Source: Microbacterium resistens NBRC 103078
GTDB taxonomy: Bacteria; Actinomycetota; Actinomycetes; Actinomycetales; Microbacteriaceae
DNA length: 43,128 nucleotides
NCBI RefSeq assembly: GCF_001552355.1
Contig: NZ_BCRA01000049.1
Coordinates: forward strand, 1 to 43,128
Direction: 5' to 3'
The notes under the pieces were generated by a model, which searched no databases, was not told where the DNA came from, and saw only the letters and a list, made by a program, of their open reading frames with translations. A program made the translations under genes and the position numbers. Below are positions 1-7,077 of this stretch, in pieces (position 1 is the stretch's first letter; each line of letters begins with the position of its first letter).

Positions 1-1
1 G

Positions 2-1399
2 ACCGACGGCGCCGCGGCCGCCTCGTCGGATCGCGGGCGCCGACCACGGTTCGCGCTGCTGCTGGGCGGCGTGCTGGGGGCCCTCGTGCTGCTCGTCGGG
101 GGGCTGAGCGCGGTGAGCCTGATCCAGGGGCCTCGCGTGAGCAGCGTGTCGGTGGACCCGCGCGCGGCGATCGAGTCGTCCGGCACCCGGCTCATCCTCC
201 GGGCCAACGAGCCGCTGGCCGAGGTCGCCCCCGAGCAGGTGACGATCGAGCCCGCCGTGCCCTTCACCCTCGACACCGCCGGCCGAGCACTCGGGATCCG
301 CTTCACCGTGCCGCTGGACGACGACACCGAGTACGCCGTCACCGTGGCGGACGTCACCGGCACCGGCGGCGGTCCGGCCGGGGCGCTGCACACGACCTTC
401 CGCACCCCCCAGTCGCAGATCTTCCTCCTCCAGCGCGACGCCGAGGGCGACGACACCATCTTCCGGACGGACCTGGGCGGAGAGCGCGCCGTGCCGGTGT
501 ACAGCGCCGCGCAGATCCAGGACTTCCGCGCGACCGCCGATCGGCTGGTGGTCGCGGTGGAGAAGGGCGGCCTGTCGTCGTTGCGGGTGATGGACCTCGA
601 CGGCACGCACGAGGAGGAGCTGCCGCTCCCGGGCGACGGCTACCTGTCCATGCTGCAGGTCTCCGATCGGGGCGGCCTGGTCGGCTACACCTTCACGGAC
701 GAGAAGATCTCCGCCACGAGCGGGCGTGCGAGCGTGCTCGTGACGCAGTCGGTCCGCGGCGGAGACCCCCGCATCGTCGAGGTGGGCGGATCCACGCCCA
801 GCGTCGCGGAGTGGCAGTTCGTCCCGGACACGTCGTCGGCGCTGTTCGTGGACTTCACCGGCACCCTGTGGGTGGACGACCGCTCGGCGGAGGCCGGGGC
901 GACCAACCTCGGACTGGCGCAGTCGATCCTCGGGATCTCGCGGGGCACGTACACCGCGATCATCGAGCGCTCCAACACGCTGCTGGAGCTCGATCTCGCC
1001 GACGGATCGGAGAAGCCGCTGGCGCCGTCGAACCCGGACTACGGACTGTCCACGTCGATCACGCCGTTCCCCGGCGGCACTCTGCGCCACACGGTGGACC
1101 GCGACGCCTCGGGCCTGCCGACGGGTCAGGGCATCGCGCGCGTGGACGACGACGGCACGGCGCAGATGCTGCTGTCCGTCACCGGATCGGATGCGATCAT
1201 GCAGGCGTGCCCCTCGCCGAGCGGCCAGTACTCCGCGATCGTGGTGGCGCCGAACCTCGTCGAGAACCCGTACGACCGCTCCCTGCTGCCGCTGCCGAAG
1301 ACGCTGCAGACGCACATCCTGGACACCCGCACCGGCGAGGAGAAGGTCGTCCTCGCCGGGTTCGACGCGTCGTGGTGCGCCGTGGGGCCCCGCCGATGA
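2..1399 (+). CDS. Membrane-anchored extracytoplasmic protein with SbsA/Big_5-like domain and propeller-like repeats (5' partial)
   Basis: The frame is open from the window edge, so the true start probably lies upstream; at least 465 residues are present. A basic stretch (RGRRPRF) precedes a hydrophobic segment (LLLGGVLGALVLLVGGLSAV), which looks like an N-terminal signal anchor. A GTG at 71 would remove the basic residues and is less likely. After the anchor, roughly residues 45-135 resemble a bacterial Ig-like SbsA/Big_5 domain (strands around RLILRANEPLAEV, then RFTVPLDDDTEYAVTV). The rest is repetitive beta-rich sequence with WD40/TolB-like blades (SSLRVMDLDG, STLWVDD-type strands). It probably sits on the outer face of the membrane. 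Substrate and function are unknown. The stop overlaps the next start by 4 bp (ATGA), so it is translationally coupled to the DNA glycosylase gene, a pairing that does not explain its function. Confidence 0.7.
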   Translation, partial: TDGAAAASSDRGRRPRFALLLGGVLGALVLLVGGLSAVSLIQGPRVSSVSVDPRAAIESSGTRLILRANEPLAEVAPEQVTIEPAVPFTLDTAGRALGIRFTVPLDDDTEYAVTVADVTGTGGGPAGALHTTFRTPQSQIFLLQRDAEGDDTIFRTDLGGERAVPVYSAAQIQDFRATADRLVVAVEKGGLSSLRVMDLDGTHEEELPLPGDGYLSMLQVSDRGGLVGYTFTDEKISATSGRASVLVTQSVRGGDPRIVEVGGSTPSVAEWQFVPDTSSALFVDFTGTLWVDDRSAEAGATNLGLAQSILGISRGTYTAIIERSNTLLELDLADGSEKPLAPSNPDYGLSTSITPFPGGTLRHTVDRDASGLPTGQGIARVDDDGTAQMLLSVTGSDAIMQACPSPSGQYSAIVVAPNLVENPYDRSLLPLPKTLQTHILDTRTGEEKVVLAGFDASWCAVGPRR

Positions 1400-2109
1400 C
1401 GCGGACGCCCGGCGCGGCGTCCCGGCATCACCGCGCGACGCGCGCCGAGCTGGCCGATCTCCCCGTGGAGGTCGCCCCGCGTCTGCTCGGATCGAGACTG
1501 CGCACGGTGCTCGACGGCGAGGAGACGGTCCTGCGCATCACCGAGGTCGAGGCGTACCACGGCAAGGGGACCGGGGAGACCGCGGATCCCGGCTCCCATG
1601 CGCGGATGGGGCGGACGGCCCGCAACGCCACGATGTGGGGCGAGCCGGGTCATCTGTACGTGTACCTCAGTCACGGGATCCACTCCTGCGTCAACGTCGT
1701 CTGCGGCCCCGAGGGGTCGGCCGGCGGGATCCTCCTGCGCGCAGGCGAGGTCGTCGAGGGCGTCGAGACCGCCGCGCGACGCCGTGGCGCCGCGACGCCT
1801 CTCACCCCCGTCGCCGCCCGGGATCTCGCGCGCGGCCCCGGCCGGTTCGGACAGGCCTCGGGCCTTCGCCATCCGGCGCACGACGGGATCGACGCGGTCA
1901 CCGGCGCCGAGCGCGCCGGCGCCGTCGCCGAGCTGTGGCTCGCGGACGTCGACGCGGATCCGCTCCCGATCGCGCGGGGCCCCCGCGTCGGGGTGGCAGG
2001 GCTCGCGGGCACCGCGGCGTTCCCGTGGCGGTTCTGGATCGAGGGCGACCGCACCGTCTCTCCCTTCCGCTGGGGGCGCGGCGCGGCCGAGGCGGCTGCG
2101 GCGCTCTAG
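1396..2109 (+). CDS. DNA-3-methyladenine glycosylase (AAG/Mpg family)
   Basis: A monofunctional base-excision glycosylase that removes alkylated purines such as 3-methyladenine and hypoxanthine. The 237-residue length is typical of bacterial AAG-family enzymes. Visible family motifs are LLGSRL near the N terminus, the active-site block ITEVEAYHG with the catalytic Glu, the substrate/DNA-binding stretch [32 protein letters not shown], and the late [13 protein letters not shown] segment that corresponds to the family's LxxGPGKLxxAxG. The start ATG overlaps the upstream stop. The enzyme is cytosolic and acts on the chromosome. No alkylation-response operator was recognised. Family assignment is secure; exact substrate range is not readable from sequence. 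Confidence 0.93.
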   Translation: MTRTPGAASRHHRATRAELADLPVEVAPRLLGSRLRTVLDGEETVLRITEVEAYHGKGTGETADPGSHARMGRTARNATMWGEPGHLYVYLSHGIHSCVNVVCGPEGSAGGILLRAGEVVEGVETAARRRGAATPLTPVAARDLARGPGRFGQASGLRHPAHDGIDAVTGAERAGAVAELWLADVDADPLPIARGPRVGVAGLAGTAAFPWRFWIEGDRTVSPFRWGRGAAEAAAAL

Positions 2110-2142
2110 CCGGACGCGTCAGGCCCGGGAGTCGCGCCGTGC

Positions 2143-2148
2143 TAGACT
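2143..2148 (+). promoter_or_regulatory. -10 box of the rpmB-rpmG-rpsN operon
   Basis: TAGACT matches the actinobacterial TAnnnT -10 pattern. The -35 region is not convincing. A start about 7 nt downstream would fall near 2155, exactly where the 5' strand of the leader's closing stem begins. Confidence 0.5.
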
Positions 2149-2154
2149 GACTCT

Positions 2155-2227
2155 TTGTCTGCGCACGCTCCTGTGCGTAGTTCGTATGCCTCCCCGTTCC
2201 GAATGTGCGGACGAGGCGTGCAGACAA
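2155..2227 (+). ncRNA. Structured 5' leader RNA of rpmB (three-way junction)
   Basis: The 5' segment TTGTCTGC (2155-2162) is perfectly complementary to GCAGACAA (2220-2227). Between them lie two hairpins: CGCAC/GTGCG (2162-2166 with 2173-2177, one base shared with the closing stem) and a longer arm GCCTC/GAGGC (2188-2192 with 2213-2217) topped by TCCG/CGGA (2198-2201 with 2208-2211) and loop AATGTG. Together they give a closed three-way junction starting at the predicted transcription start. It is followed by a GGCC/GGCC hairpin (about 2243-2254) and the Shine-Dalgarno sequence. This is the layout of ribosomal-protein autoregulatory leaders. I do not recognise it as a named family. The ligand (L28, another protein, or none) is unknown. 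Confidence 0.5.
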
Positions 2228-2278
2228 GGGATCTTGGGTGGGGCCGTCCGGCCTCACGGTAATGAAGGAGTCACCATC

Positions 2279-2515
2279 ATGGCAGCAGTGTGCCAGGTGA
2301 CCGGTGCTGTTCCCGGCTTCGGTCACAACGTCTCGCACTCGCACCGCCGGACGAAGCGCCGCTTCGACCCGAACGTGCAGAAGAAGACCTACTACGTCCC
2401 GTCCCTCGGCCGTAAGGTCACCCTGAACGTGTCCGCCAAGGGCATCAAGGTGATCGACGCGCGCGGCATCGAGAACGTGGTCAAGGACCTCCTTGCGAAG
2501 GGTGTGAAGCTCTAA
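2279..2515 (+). CDS. rpmB: Large-subunit ribosomal protein bL28, cysteine-poor (zinc-independent) form
   Basis: A 78-residue L28. The N-terminal CQVTG block, the [13 protein letters not shown] segment and the [13 protein letters not shown]-terminal block are diagnostic. Only one Cys is present, so the paired CxxC zinc ribbon of C+ paralogues is absent. The start is ATG at 2279 with GAAGGAG centred about 9 nt upstream. The stop TAA overlaps the rpmG start (TAATG). In actinobacteria this C- L28 is typically co-transcribed with C- L33 and S14, often under Zur control. That gene order is seen here, but no Zur-like palindrome was found in the leader. It may be the only L28 of this genome or a zinc-starvation paralogue; the window cannot tell. 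Confidence 0.96.
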   Translation: MAAVCQVTGAVPGFGHNVSHSHRRTKRRFDPNVQKKTYYVPSLGRKVTLNVSAKGIKVIDARGIENVVKDLLAKGVKL

Positions 2516-2685
2516 TGGCGAAGAAGGCTCAGGACGTCCGTCCGATCATCAAGCTGCGCTCGACGGCGGGCACGGGGTACACCTACGTGACCAAGAAGAA
2601 CCGCCGCAACACCCCCGACCGCCTCGTGCTGAAGAAGTACGACCCGGTGGTTCGCAAGCACGTCGAATTCCGCGAGGAGCGTTAA
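2515..2685 (+). CDS. rpmG: Large-subunit ribosomal protein bL33, cysteine-free form
   Basis: A 56-residue L33 recognised from [27 protein letters not shown] and [13 protein letters not shown]. The usual Cys pairs are absent, so it does not bind zinc. Its ATG shares a base with the rpmB stop, indicating translational coupling. It is too short for many ORF callers but has clear family sequence throughout. It assembles near the E site of the 50S subunit. Confidence 0.95.
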   Translation: MAKKAQDVRPIIKLRSTAGTGYTYVTKKNRRNTPDRLVLKKYDPVVRKHVEFREER

Positions 2686-2687
2686 TC

Positions 2688-2993
2688 ATGGCCAAGAAGA
2701 GCAAGATCGCTCGCAACGAGCAGCGCAAGGCGGTCGTCGACCGCTACGCCGAGCGTCGTCTGGAGCTCAAGAAGGCTCTGGTCGACCCGAACTCGACCGA
2801 CGAGCAGCGCGAGGCCGCCCGCGTCGGCCTGCAGAAGCTTCCCCGCAACGCGTCGCCGGTGCGTCTGCGCTCGCGCGACGTCATCGACGGCCGTCCGCGC
2901 GGTGTCCTCACGAAGTTCGGCATCTCGCGTGTCCGCTTCCGTGACATGGCGCACCGTGGGGAGCTCCCCGGCGTGACCAAGTCGAGCTGGTAA
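2688..2993 (+). CDS. rpsN: Small-subunit ribosomal protein uS14, long zinc-free form
   Basis: A 101-residue S14, the long C- form without the CxxC...CxxC zinc finger of the ~61-residue type. Diagnostic blocks are [45 protein letters not shown] and the C-terminal [11 protein letters not shown]. It starts 2 nt after the rpmG stop; a purine-rich GAGGAGCG at the end of rpmG serves as its ribosome-binding site. It is the last gene of the operon and is followed at once by a strong UUCG-loop terminator. It is placed in the 30S head. Confidence 0.96.
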   Translation: MAKKSKIARNEQRKAVVDRYAERRLELKKALVDPNSTDEQREAARVGLQKLPRNASPVRLRSRDVIDGRPRGVLTKFGISRVRFRDMAHRGELPGVTKSSW

Positions 2994-3007
2994 GCACGAC
3001 GCCTTCG

Positions 3008-3041
3008 GAAGGGGCGAGGATCTTCGGATCCTCGCCCCTTC
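3008..3041 (+). terminator. Terminator after rpsN
   Basis: Perfect 15-bp stem (3008-3022 with 3027-3041) closed by a TTCG tetraloop (3023-3026), beginning 15 nt after the rpsN stop. There is no long T-tract, which is common in high-GC actinobacteria. Confidence 0.88.
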
Positions 3042-3064
3042 TGCGTCTCTGCCCGTCTCCCTTG

Positions 3065-3107
3065 CCCTGCCGCGCTGCCGCGCTCCCTGCCCTGCCGCGT
3101 TGCCGCG
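3065..3107 (+). repeat. Short tandem duplication upstream of hup
   Basis: CCCTGCCGCG followed by TGCCGCG occurs at 3065-3082 and again at 3090-3107 with one substitution, a 25-bp period. Probably a slippage product; no function inferred. Confidence 0.5.
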
Positions 3108-3310
3108 TCGGAGAACCCGCGCATCGGCGGTGGATCCGACGTGCGGCCTCCGCCGGAGTGGCAGTCGTCCGCTGTTGTGGCCGCCGCACGGGAAGGGGCG
3201 CGGGCACGTCTGGGGATCACGGGTGTGACTGGTGTGACGCATGAGGCGCGACACGCCGCCCCAATACGTGGAAACCCGCGAAATGACGCGGAAAAACGGG
3301 GCGGAGTTGA

Positions 3311-3316
3311 TACATT
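3311..3316 (+). promoter_or_regulatory. Candidate -10 box of hup
   Basis: TACATT fits TAnnnT in a locally AT-richer stretch. Predicted transcription would begin near 3323, giving an ~80-nt leader. No clear -35. Confidence 0.35.
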
Positions 3317-3339
3317 CGAGGCGGTCATTCGACCAACGG

Positions 3340-3392
3340 GGGGCGTCCGCCCCGCGGAACTTCGAAAAACAAGCGACGAGCCTTTCGTCGCT
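3340..3392 (+). promoter_or_regulatory. Hairpins in the hup leader, the second abutting the Shine-Dalgarno
   Basis: Two stems are visible: GGGGC/GCCCC (3340-3344 with 3349-3353) and AGCGACG/CGTCGCT (3372-3378 with 3386-3392, loop AGCCTTT). The second ends one base before the GGAGG at 3393-3397, so it could affect ribosome access. Confidence 0.4.
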
Positions 3393-3402
3393 GGAGGATG
3401 AC

Positions 3403-3690
3403 ATGGCTGACAAGTCCATCACCAAGACCGAGCTCGTCGCGAGCATCGCCAGCGCCACCGGTCAGAGCCAGGCTGCTGTCTCGGGCGTGCTCGACGCTCT
3501 GTTCGCCACGGTCTCGGACGCCGTTGCCAAGGGCAGCAAGGTCTCGATCCCGGGCTGGATCTCCTTCGAGCAGGTCGCGACCGCCGCGCGCACCGGCCGC
3601 AACCCGCAGACCGGTGCCGAGATCAAGATCCCGGCCGGCAAGCGCGTCAAGGTGACCGCCGGCTCCAAGCTCAAGGCCGCCGTCAAGTAA
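3403..3690 (+). CDS. hup: HU-family histone-like DNA-binding protein
   Basis: A 95-residue HU that binds and bends DNA as a dimer and compacts the nucleoid. It shows the N-terminal helix pair (KTELVASIASATGQSQAAVSG), the dimer-core strand GSKVSIPGWISFE and the DNA-binding arm with RTGRNPQTGAEIKIPA. It lacks the long Lys/Ala/Pro-rich C-terminal tail of mycobacterial and streptomycete HupB/HupS, so it is the short form. The ATG at 3403 is chosen over upstream in-frame starts because of GGAGG 5 nt before it and because family homology begins there. Flanked by its own promoter and terminator, it is monocistronic. Confidence 0.95.
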   Translation: MADKSITKTELVASIASATGQSQAAVSGVLDALFATVSDAVAKGSKVSIPGWISFEQVATAARTGRNPQTGAEIKIPAGKRVKVTAGSKLKAAVK

Positions 3691-3703
3691 GACGTCTCGC
3701 CTC

Positions 3704-3738
3704 GAAGGCCGTCCCGCAGTCGCTGGGGGACGGCCTTC
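3704..3738 (+). terminator. Terminator after hup
   Basis: GAAGGCCGTCCC (3704-3715) pairs perfectly with GGGACGGCCTTC (3727-3738) across an 11-nt loop, 13 nt after the hup stop. Confidence 0.82.
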
Positions 3739-3782
3739 AGCGTCCCCACCGGGCTGCGCCGGGGGCGCATAGGTGACGCGCC

Positions 3783-3788
3783 TAGGCT
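3783..3788 (+). promoter_or_regulatory. -10 box of a leaderless promoter for the CopD-CtaG gene
   Basis: TAGGCT is followed by exactly 6 nt and then GTG at 3795, so the predicted first transcribed base is the first base of the start codon. The purine run between them is too close to the GTG to act as a Shine-Dalgarno. Confidence 0.6.
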
Positions 3789-3794
3789 GGAGGG

Positions 3795-5855
3795 GTGAAC
3801 CGCCCGTCCAGTCCGCCCCCGACGAAGGGCGTCGTGTCGACGCAGGCCGCCGTCTCGCGCATCGCGGGACCCGTGATCCTCGTGGTGGCCGCCGTCGTCG
3901 CCGCGCTCGTCGGACTGGCCCTCGGCGGGGGCGCGGCTCCGGCCGTGATCGCCGACTCGGGGCCGGTGGTGCGCTGGGGGCTCCCGCTGGTGAAGCTGCT
4001 CAGCAACCTCAGCGGCGCCGTCATGCTGGGCTCGCTCGTGCTCGCGCTGTTCGGGCTGCAGAGCGGGAAGCGGTCGTTCGACGTGGCGCTGGACGCCGCA
4101 TCCATCGGCGCCGCGGTGTTCACGGTCTCGTCCGCGGGGGCGGCCTTCCTCACGTTCATGAACGTGTTCCCGGTCAAGCTCGACTCGGGGCCCGAGTTCG
4201 GTGCGCAGTTCGGGCGGTTCCTCGTCGAGACCAACCTCGGTCGCGCCTGGCTGATCACCGTCCTCGCCGCGGCCGTGATCACGATCTCCGCGTTCGCCTT
4301 CCGCAGCTGGCTCGCGGCCCTCCTCACCGCGATCCTCGCGGCGGCGGCCTTCATCCCGCTCGCCACCGAGGGACACGCGGGCGACCTCGCCGGGCACACC
4401 GCCGCGGTGAACTCGATCCTGCTCCACACGCTGGGCGCGGCCGTCTGGCTCGGCGGCCTGGTGCTGCTGGTGATCCTGCACGGCACGCGCACCGAGCTCA
4501 CCCGCTTCGGCCCGCTCCTGCGCCGATACTCCGCGATCGCCCTGGCGGCGTACGCCGTGGTCGCCGTCTCGGGCGTGGCCCGCGCCATCGTCGCCGTCGG
4601 CACCTGGGAAGCGCTGTGGTCCTCCGGATACGGCGCGCTCGTCATCGCGAAGGCGGTGCTGCTGCTCCTGCTGGGCGCGTTCGGCGCCTGGTACCGCACG
4701 CGGCTGATCCCCCGCATCGAGACCGCCGGGAACGCGACCCGCTGGTTCTGGACCCTGGTGCTCGCCGAGCTCGCGCTCATGGGACTGGCCTCGGGAGCGG
4801 CGGCGGCCCTGGCCCGCACGCCCCCGCCGACCGGGACCGAGCCGGCGTCGTCCCGGACGCCGGCGGAGATCCTCACCGGATCGCCCCTTCCGCCCGAGTT
4901 CACCCTCGACCGCTGGTTCACCCAGTGGAACATCGACCTGATCTGGCTGACCGCGGCGGCGTTCGGGATCGTCTTCTACCTCGCCGGCGTCCGCCGGCTG
5001 CGGGCCCGCGGCGACTCCTGGCCCGTGCACCGCACGGTCCTCTGGATCCTCGGCATGCTGCTGCTCGTCTGGGTCACCGGCGGGCCGATCAACGCCTATC
5101 AGGAGTTCCTCTTCAGCATCCACATGATGGGGCACATGATGCTGTCGATGGCGATCCCGTTGCTGCTGGTCTCCGGCGCGCCGGTCACCCTGGCGCTGCG
5201 TGCGATCGACAAGCGCGAGGACGGAACGCGCGGCGGGCGGGAGTGGATCCTCTGGGCCGTGCACTCGCCGTTCTCGAAGGTCGTCACGAACCCGTTCGCG
5301 GCCGCGGCCATCTTCATCGTGTCGCTGTGGGCGTTCTACTTCACAGACCTCGTGCGCTGGGCGATGAAGGACCACATCGGGCACCAGTGGATGACGATCC
5401 ACTTCCTCATCTCCGGCTACCTCTTCGTGCTCTCCCTCATCGGCGCCGATCCTGTGCCCAAGCGCCTGCCCTACCCCGGCCGGCTGATCACGCTCATCGC
5501 GGTCATGGCCATGCACGCCTTCTTCGGGATGGCGATTATGATGCAGTCCGGGCTCATGGTGGCGGAGTGGTTCGGATCGATGGGGCGGACCTGGGGGCCG
5601 ACGCCGATGGAGGACCAGTACATCGGCGGCGGCATCGCATGGTCGATCGGCGAGATCCCCACGCTCATCCTCGCCATCACCGTCGCGATCCAGTGGAGCC
5701 GCAGCGACGCCCGCGCGGAGAAGCGGGCCGATCGTCACGCGGACCGCACCGGCGACGCGGAGCTGGCCGAGTACAACGCGCGCCTGGCCGAGCTCGCGGA
5801 GAAGGACCGCCGCGCGGCGGAGCGGGAGGCGCGGCAGGCGCCCCGCCGGCGCTGA
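3795..5855 (+). CDS. CopD-CtaG fusion: copper import/cytochrome c oxidase assembly membrane protein
   Basis: A 686-residue polytopic membrane protein in two halves. Residues ~20-350 form a CopD-like copper domain (EGHAGDLAGH near 192-201, HTLGAAVWLGG near 210-220, LLRRYSAIALAAY). Residues ~375-640 form a CtaG_2 (caa3-type assembly) domain with HMMGHMM at 443-449 and MAMHAFFGMAIMMQ around 572-585, whose His and Met residues are plausible copper ligands. The tail after ~645 is charged and cytosolic (many Arg/Glu). Fusions of this kind are common in actinobacteria and are thought to deliver copper to the CuB/CuA sites of terminal oxidase. The GTG start sits 6 nt after a TAGGCT box, suggesting leaderless mRNA. 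No other oxidase gene is nearby. The role in copper delivery is inferred from the family. Confidence 0.88.
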   Translation: MNRPSSPPPTKGVVSTQAAVSRIAGPVILVVAAVVAALVGLALGGGAAPAVIADSGPVVRWGLPLVKLLSNLSGAVMLGSLVLALFGLQSGKRSFDVALDAASIGAAVFTVSSAGAAFLTFMNVFPVKLDSGPEFGAQFGRFLVETNLGRAWLITVLAAAVITISAFAFRSWLAALLTAILAAAAFIPLATEGHAGDLAGHTAAVNSILLHTLGAAVWLGGLVLLVILHGTRTELTRFGPLLRRYSAIALAAYAVVAVSGVARAIVAVGTWEALWSSGYGALVIAKAVLLLLLGAFGAWYRTRLIPRIETAGNATRWFWTLVLAELALMGLASGAAAALARTPPPTGTEPASSRTPAEILTGSPLPPEFTLDRWFTQWNIDLIWLTAAAFGIVFYLAGVRRLRARGDSWPVHRTVLWILGMLLLVWVTGGPINAYQEFLFSIHMMGHMMLSMAIPLLLVSGAPVTLALRAIDKREDGTRGGREWILWAVHSPFSKVVTNPFAAAAIFIVSLWAFYFTDLVRWAMKDHIGHQWMTIHFLISGYLFVLSLIGADPVPKRLPYPGRLITLIAVMAMHAFFGMAIMMQSGLMVAEWFGSMGRTWGPTPMEDQYIGGGIAWSIGEIPTLILAITVAIQWSRSDARAEKRADRHADRTGDAELAEYNARLAELAEKDRRAAEREARQAPRRR

Positions 5856-5879
5856 CCGTCACAGGGATCGGGCGGCCGG

Positions 5880-6956
5880 TCAGTCGCCGTCGTCGATGGG
5901 CAGGTCCGGGGAGCCGACGACGATGGAGGCGGCGCCGTCCGGGAGCACCTGGATCGTGGCATCGATCCGGAACCGCACGTCCTCGTCCACCTCGCGGATG
6001 CTGCCGTCGTACAGCGACTGGACGTCGACGACGATGTGCGCGACCGCGTCCGTCGGCGGGATCCGCCAGTTCGCGCCGTCGGGCTCCACGGAGACCTTCG
6101 GCATCTCCACGATCGACCAGTGCGGGTCGGAGGCGAGCTTGTTCTGCACCGTCATCCCGAACGGGCATCCCGCCGGCATGAGGACCTGCTGCGTGGCGCA
6201 CTGCGTGAGGAACTCGTCCACCCGCTGCTGCACCACCTGCACGAACTGGCCCGTCGGCTGGGCCTGGACGTCGACCGGGACGGTCGCACCGGGCGCGTCC
6301 GCGAGGACCCCGATCCCGGGCGTGGCCGACATCGGGGTGTCCACGCTCACGGAGTACAGGCCCGGGGAGAAGACGAGGAGCGGCACCGGCTCCAGCGGCG
6401 GCGCGTCCACGCCCCCGGCCGCGACCTGGCGCCGGTCGAGCTCGAATCCGTTCACCGTGAACTGCTCGGCGCCGCGCACCGTCAGCGACACGACCGCGAG
6501 GGGGCTCTGCGAGAACCGCCACGTCGGCGCGACACCGAGCCAGCCCTCCCTGGCGACGTGGAAGGTCGTCCGTCCGGCGTGCCCGCCAGCGCGGTACTCC
6601 ACGGTGACGAGGATCTCGTCCCCGTCCGCGTGCTCGTCGGCGACGGTGTAGTCGGTCAGGGGAGCGAGAGCCGTTCCGCGCAGGAGCGCGTCCGAGGCGG
6701 CGGCCGCATCCCCGTCCAGCGCCTCGCGATCCAGGGCCACCCCGGGCAGGCGCAGGGCGTCGGAGGCGCGATGCTGCGCGAGGAGGTCGAGGTAGCGCGT
6801 GACGAAGGCCGAGGGGCTGTAGAACTCGCGGTACAGGGTGACGCCGCCGGCGCCCAGCGCGGCGACGAGAACGAGCGCGACCACGCCCAGCAGCGCGAGA
6901 TCCGACGACAGGCGAGCCGGACGACGGCGCGTCGGGACGTCGCTCGGCTGCTCCAT
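5880..6956 (-). CDS. Membrane-anchored extracytoplasmic protein of unknown function
   Basis: A 358-residue protein with a basic N terminus (RRRPARL) and one transmembrane helix at about residues 21-43 (LALLGVVALVLVAALGAGG). The remainder is predicted outside the cell. No catalytic motif or named family is recognised. The outer part has two Cys in the segment FLTQCATQQVLMPAGCPFG, which could form a disulfide, and an overall beta-rich, repetitive look. Comparable anchored proteins with duplicated NTF2- or Ig-like folds are frequent in Microbacteriaceae, but that similarity is impression only. The ATG lies 7 nt after a minus-strand TAGACT, so the mRNA is probably leaderless. The gene converges on the CopD-CtaG gene; the stop codons of both lie in a 6-bp inverted repeat (5853-5858, 5877-5882). 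Confidence 0.75.
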   Translation of the reverse strand: MEQPSDVPTRRRPARLSSDLALLGVVALVLVAALGAGGVTLYREFYSPSAFVTRYLDLLAQHRASDALRLPGVALDREALDGDAAAASDALLRGTALAPLTDYTVADEHADGDEILVTVEYRAGGHAGRTTFHVAREGWLGVAPTWRFSQSPLAVVSLTVRGAEQFTVNGFELDRRQVAAGGVDAPPLEPVPLLVFSPGLYSVSVDTPMSATPGIGVLADAPGATVPVDVQAQPTGQFVQVVQQRVDEFLTQCATQQVLMPAGCPFGMTVQNKLASDPHWSIVEMPKVSVEPDGANWRIPPTDAVAHIVVDVQSLYDGSIREVDEDVRFRIDATIQVLPDGAASIVVGSPDLPIDDGD

Positions 6957-6963
6957 GGGCGCC

Positions 6964-6969
6964 AGTCTA
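6964..6969 (-). promoter_or_regulatory. -10 box of a leaderless promoter for the 5880-6956 gene
   Basis: Minus-strand TAGACT followed by 7 nt and ATG at 6956. Confidence 0.6.
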
Positions 6970-7077
6970 GGCAGTGGGACTGTGCCGAGCCCGAATGCCC
7001 TCGGAGAGGTGCGCCGCGCCCGGGGGAGGGCGCCGTACCATGGTGTGCGCATCCCCCGTCCGAGAGCCTGAGCATCC

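Larger units (their letters stand above)
2994..3402. other. Intergenic region between rpsN and hup
   Basis: This 409-nt stretch holds the rpsN terminator, a small imperfect tandem duplication, the hup promoter and the hup leader hairpins. ORFs crossing it have no recognisable protein sequence. No small RNA gene was identified. Confidence 0.6.

Noticed and set aside
2110..2278. Zur operator in front of the zinc-free ribosomal operon
   Set aside because: No AT-rich palindrome resembling actinobacterial Zur sites was found; the inverted repeats here fit RNA stems better.
3462..5738. 758-codon minus-strand frame
   Set aside because: Shadow of hup and the CopD-CtaG gene. The translated product is low-complexity Arg/Glu/Asp/His/Gly sequence without motifs.
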